Source: an uncultured Clostridia bacterium
Lineage (GTDB): Bacteria; Bacillota; Clostridia; Christensenellales; Borkfalkiaceae
Direction of reading: 5' to 3'
NCBI GenBank assembly: GCA_947177825.1
Contig: CAMWWA010000013.1
Location: 1 to 15,684 of the forward strand
DNA: 15,684 nucleotides
The position numbers were made by a program, and so were the translations under genes. The notes beneath the pieces were generated by a model. That model saw only the letters and a program-made list of their open reading frames with translations. It ran no database searches and was not told the DNA's origin. Below, in pieces: positions 12,987 to 15,684 of this stretch (position 1 is its first letter; each line of letters starts with the position of its first letter).

Positions 12987-13697
12987 TCAGTGATTGTCTA
13001 TCACCGTGCCCAGTTTTTCGCCGCACACTACGCGGACGATTGAATTTTTTTCGTCCAGCCCGAACGCAATTACGGGCACGTCGTTTTCCATACACATGGT
13101 TGCGGCGGTTGCGTCCATCGCCTTAATGCCGTTCTTTATTATATCAATATAATTTATATGCTCGTACTTCTTTGCGGCGGGATTGGTCTTGGGGTCGGAA
13201 TCGTAAATACCGTCGATATTCTTCGCCATCATCAGAAGGTCCGCCTGAATTTCGCACGCGCGCTGCGCCGCAGCCGTGTCCGTGGAGCAGTAGGGATTGC
13301 CCGTGCCGCACGCCATTATTACCACCCTGCCCTTTTCGAAATGGTGCAGAGCCTTGCGCAGAATATACGGTTCGGCAACCGAGGTCATAATAAGCGCCGT
13401 CTGCACTCTGGTGGGAATGCCGCGCTGTTCCAGCGCGTCCATCATTGCAAGCGAGTTCATAACCGTTGCAAGCATACCCATATGGTCGGCGGTGGTTCTG
13501 TCCATCTTTTTGCCCTGGCGACCGCGCCAGAAGTTGCCGCCGCCTATAACCAGAGCGATTTCCACGCCCATATTCTTTATGGCTTCAATCTGGTCCACAA
13601 CGCCCGAAATGACGTTTTCGTTTAAGCCGTGCCCTTCCTTACCGGCAAGCGCTTCACCCGAGAGTTTGATTAAAACTCTTTTATACTTCGGTTTCAT
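12987..13697 (-). CDS. pyrH: Uridylate kinase
   Basis: This 236-residue enzyme of the amino-acid kinase fold phosphorylates UMP to UDP in pyrimidine synthesis and acts as a hexamer. Signatures are VLIKLSGEALAG (8-19), VIGGGNFWRGR (50-60), DHMGMLATVMNSLAM (71-85), CGTGNPYCSTDTAA (130-143) and IYDSDPKTNPAAK (164-176). The length fits the 235-245 of the family. GGAGG stands 5-6 bases before the ATG. A promoter at 13716-13744 lies just upstream, so pyrH heads its own transcription unit rather than depending on rpsB-tsf, from which it is separated by repeat copy B and a terminator. Confidence 0.98.
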   Translation of the reverse strand: MKPKYKRVLIKLSGEALAGKEGHGLNENVISGVVDQIEAIKNMGVEIALVIGGGNFWRGRQGKKMDRTTADHMGMLATVMNSLAMMDALEQRGIPTRVQTALIMTSVAEPYILRKALHHFEKGRVVIMACGTGNPYCSTDTAAAQRACEIQADLLMMAKNIDGIYDSDPKTNPAAKKYEHINYIDIIKNGIKAMDATAATMCMENDVPVIAFGLDEKNSIVRVVCGEKLGTVIDNH

Positions 13698-13715
13698 ACT
13701 TTTCCTCCACGCCTA

Positions 13716-13744
13716 ATTATAGCATACGCCGCGCCTTAAATCAA
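13716..13744 (-). promoter_or_regulatory. Promoter of pyrH-frr-uppS-cdsA
   Basis: On the minus strand TTGATT (13739-13744), 17 bases, TATAAT (13716-13721), with TGC directly before the -10 box (extended -10). The predicted leader is only about 10-12 bases, leaving just the GGAGG binding site before the pyrH ATG. Confidence 0.85.
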
Positions 13745-13787
13745 CGATAAATTTACAATAAATTAAAATAATGGAAATAACGACCGC

Positions 13788-13818
13788 ACAAAGCAAAAGG
13801 GAGGCACAGCCTCCCTTT
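13788..13818 (-). terminator. Intrinsic terminator of rpsB-tsf
   Basis: On the minus strand AAAGGGAGGC, a TGT loop and GCCTCCCTTT form a perfect 10-bp stem (13796-13818), followed by TGCTTTGT; with the stem's own TTT this gives a T-rich tail. It lies after repeat copy B and before the pyrH promoter. Confidence 0.85.
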
Positions 13819-13844
13819 GTAAAAGTATCCTATTACGTATTTCC

Positions 13845-13963
13845 CTTTGATTAGAAGCGAGCAAGACAAGGAGCGCGAGCACCGACCGACAGGAGTGTAC
13901 ACGGAAGTACACGACTTAGGCGGCGCGGAGCGCAACACAGTATTGCGACGCTTATAAGCAAAG
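13845..13963 (-). repeat. Structured intergenic repeat, copy B (after tsf)
   Basis: This is the second copy of the element at 435-553: core 13851-13957, 105 of 107 bases identical, same orientation. The terminal inverted repeat is 13845-13859 with 13949-13963 (13 of 15 paired). Outside the core the sequence differs from copy A, yet CTTTG/CAAAG here replaces CTCTG/CAGAG there, a compensatory C-G to T-A change at 13847/13961. The element starts 1 base after the tsf stop codon and is followed by a separate intrinsic terminator. Confidence 0.9.
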
Positions 13964-13964
13964 A

Positions 13965-14870
13965 TTAGTTCTTCTTCATTGCTTCGACTTGCTTAGCGAC
14001 TTCATCCTGCAGGTTTTCCTGCTTCTTCTCGATGCCTTCGCCCATTTCCCAGCGAACGAAGCGGACAACCTTGAACTTCTTGCCGATAACCTGCTCCACG
14101 GTCTGGGAATCGTCCTTTACGAACGCCTGCTTTAAGAGGCAGTTTTCCGAATAGAACTTGCCGATTTTGCCCATAACGATTTTTTCTAAAATCTCCTTGG
14201 GCTTCTTTGCGTTCTTTTCGTCGTTCTGCATCTGAACGAGCATAATTTCCTTTTCCTTTTCGATAACTTCCGCGGGAACTTCCGCCTCGGTCACGTAGGA
14301 AGGCTTGCTTGCGGCAATCTGCAAAGCAACGTCGTGAAGGGTTTCCTCGCTGCCCGCGGTGAAGTCAGTAGCTTCAACCATAACGCCGACCTTGCCGCCC
14401 ATGTGGATATAGGTTTCAACCTTGCCTGCGGTTGCGTAAATTTCGAATCTGCGGATAGCGATTTTTTCGCCGATTACCGCGGTTGCGTTGGTGATATAGT
14501 CCTTAACGGTTGCGCCGTCAAGAGGGCACGCAAGCAGAGCTTCAACGTCAGCGGGCTTGTTTTCCGCGATTACCTTTGCAACCGCATCCACGATGCCGTG
14601 GAACTTGTCGCCCTTGGAAACGAAGTCGCTTTCGCAGTTGATTTCCAAAAGCACGCCAACGCCGCACTTAGCGCAAACGTAAGCGCCTACCGCGCCTTCC
14701 GCCGCAATACGGCTTTCCTTTTTAACCGCCTTTGCAATTCCGCGCTCTCTCAAAAGCTCCGCCGCCTTCTCCATATCGCCGTCGGCGTCGGTAAGAGCCT
14801 TTTTGCAATCGAGCATGCCTGCGCCGCTCTTATCTCTCAAAGTCATTACGTCTTTTGCCGTAAATGCCAT
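13965..14870 (-). CDS. tsf: Translation elongation factor Ts
   Basis: This 301-residue protein is EF-Ts, the nucleotide exchange factor that reloads EF-Tu with GTP. The N-terminal UBA-like helix pair with LRDKSGAGMLDCKKALTDAD (12-31) and the EF-Tu binding segment are diagnostic, followed by the core subdomains with EINCESDFVSKGDKF and ALQIAASKPSYVTEAEVP. Length matches the usual 290-305. AAGGAG lies before the ATG, and the gap to rpsB is 20 bases, so rpsB-tsf form one message. The coding sequence ends 1 base before repeat copy B. Identity is secure. Confidence 0.98.
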   Translation of the reverse strand: MAFTAKDVMTLRDKSGAGMLDCKKALTDADGDMEKAAELLRERGIAKAVKKESRIAAEGAVGAYVCAKCGVGVLLEINCESDFVSKGDKFHGIVDAVAKVIAENKPADVEALLACPLDGATVKDYITNATAVIGEKIAIRRFEIYATAGKVETYIHMGGKVGVMVEATDFTAGSEETLHDVALQIAASKPSYVTEAEVPAEVIEKEKEIMLVQMQNDEKNAKKPKEILEKIVMGKIGKFYSENCLLKQAFVKDDSQTVEQVIGKKFKVVRFVRWEMGEGIEKKQENLQDEVAKQVEAMKKN

Positions 14871-14890
14871 AATAAAATCTCCTTAAATAA

Positions 14891-15682
14891 TTATTCAGCC
14901 TTGGGCTCTTCTTCGGAAGCAGCTGCAACTACTTCCTCGATAGAGGTGGGTTCGGAAGCTTCTGCGCCTTCCTCGATTTCCTCTTCTACGGAATAAGCTT
15001 CGCCCTGGTTCGCCTCGATTACCGCGTTTGCAATTACGCCCGCAATAAGCTTAACCGCACGGATAGCGTCGTCGTTGCCGGGAATTACGTAGTCGATTAA
15101 ATCGGGGTCGCAGTTGGTATCGGTGATAGCTACGATGGGAATGTTCAGCTTTCTTGCTTCGGCAACCGCGATATCCTCGTTATGGGGGTCAACCACGAAC
15201 ATAACGCCGGGCATCTTGCTCATATCCCTGATACCGCCGAGGTTGGTCTGCAGCTTGGTCATTTCCTCTTTGAGCTTTGCAACTTCCTTTTTGGGAAGCA
15301 TTTCGAACTCGCCGTTTTCTTCCATCTTTTCAAGCTTAATCATTCTGTCGATACGCGAACGAATCGTCTTGAAGTTGGTAAGCGTGCCGCCCAGCCAACG
15401 GGAATTGATGTAGTACTGACCGCAACGCTCAGCCTCTTCCTTGATAGCGTCCTGCGCCTGCTTCTTGGTGCCGACGAAGAGAACGGACTTGCCCTCTTTT
15501 ACGGTTTCGCATACGAACTTGTATGCTTCTTCAACCAGTCCGACGGTGAGCTGCAAGTCGATAATGTGAATGTCGTTGCGCGCCGCGTAGATGTACTTGC
15601 TCATCTTGGGGTTCCACTTTCTGGTCTGGTGACCGAAGTGCACGCCTGCCTCGAGGAGCTGTTTCATAGTGATAACTGCCAT
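14891..15682 (-). CDS. rpsB: 30S ribosomal protein S2
   Basis: This 263-residue protein is S2, which joins the 30S subunit late and is needed for binding of S1 and m[23 protein letters not shown] near the N-terminus is the signature, followed by [25 protein letters not shown] and [20 protein letters not shown]. The last 25-30 residues are an acidic, glutamate-rich tail that makes it longer than the E. coli protein (241) and is common in Clostridia. The start at 15682 leaves only 2 bases to the window edge, so its ribosome binding site is not visible; an internal ATG 15 bases later is less likely because MAVI(T/S)MKQLL is the usual start. Confidence 0.97.
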   Translation of the reverse strand: MAVITMKQLLEAGVHFGHQTRKWNPKMSKYIYAARNDIHIIDLQLTVGLVEEAYKFVCETVKEGKSVLFVGTKKQAQDAIKEEAERCGQYYINSRWLGGTLTNFKTIRSRIDRMIKLEKMEENGEFEMLPKKEVAKLKEEMTKLQTNLGGIRDMSKMPGVMFVVDPHNEDIAVAEARKLNIPIVAITDTNCDPDLIDYVIPGNDDAIRAVKLIAGVIANAVIEANQGEAYSVEEEIEEGAEASEPTSIEEVVAAASEEEPKAE

Positions 15683-15684
15683 AT

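Noticed and set aside
13753..13938. Minus-strand frame of 61 codons through repeat copy B
   Set aside because: It crosses the repeat and the tsf terminator; copy A does not keep a corresponding expressed gene, and there is no binding site.
1..15684. CRISPR arrays, insertion sequences, transposase or phage genes, tRNA or rRNA genes
   Set aside because: No regularly spaced repeats, transposase motifs, or tRNA/rRNA signature sequences were found; the only repeat family is the 107-bp element.

Overview
The window is a piece of chromosome from a low-to-mid-GC Gram-positive bacterium, most likely a member of the Clostridia (Bacillota). The evidence is the gene order ylxM-ffh-rpsP-khpA and rpsB-tsf-pyrH-frr-uppS-cdsA-dxr-rseP, strong AGGAGG-type ribosome binding sites, TTGACA/TATAAT promoters, and an ECF-type thiamine transporter behind a THI-box leader. 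An uncultured gut lineage (for example Christensenellales-like) is a guess I cannot test here.

Layout, left to right. 1-2321: minus-strand translation/secretion operon ylxM-ffh-rpsP-khpA with a clear promoter at its head. 2315-4086: a divergent plus-strand operon of a 76-residue protein, an MscS channel and a 140-residue protein of unknown function, closed by a strong terminator. 4133-5455: a minus-strand CPA2 cation:proton antiporter. 5572-6066: a plus-strand transcription unit with a strong promoter, an A/T-rich upstream element and an intrinsic terminator, but no real protein gene. It is dense in helices, two of them around Shine-Dalgarno/ATG mini-ORFs, and is the best candidate in the window for a large structured noncoding RNA. 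6121-6711: minus-strand YfbR-like HD-family nucleotidase. 6761-8254: plus-strand thiT with a diverged THI-box (TPP) riboswitch, an attenuator hairpin and an unusual five-helix N-terminal extension.

8294-15682: minus-strand essential genes in four steps: rpsB-tsf (own terminator), pyrH-frr-uppS-cdsA (own promoter and terminator), dxr-rseP (overlapping by one base, ending in a bidirectional terminator). Together these make ribosomal and elongation proteins, UMP, recycled ribosomes, the undecaprenyl carrier, CDP-diacylglycerol and MEP-pathway isoprenoid precursors.

A 107-bp element occurs twice (105/107 identical), 13.4 kb apart. Each copy lies 1-3 bases after a stop codon (ffh and tsf), in the same orientation relative to the genes. 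It is closed by a 15-bp imperfect terminal inverted repeat whose outer, non-identical part stays complementary in both copies, including one compensatory base-pair change. This element and the 5.6-6.06 kb RNA are the two most interesting signals.
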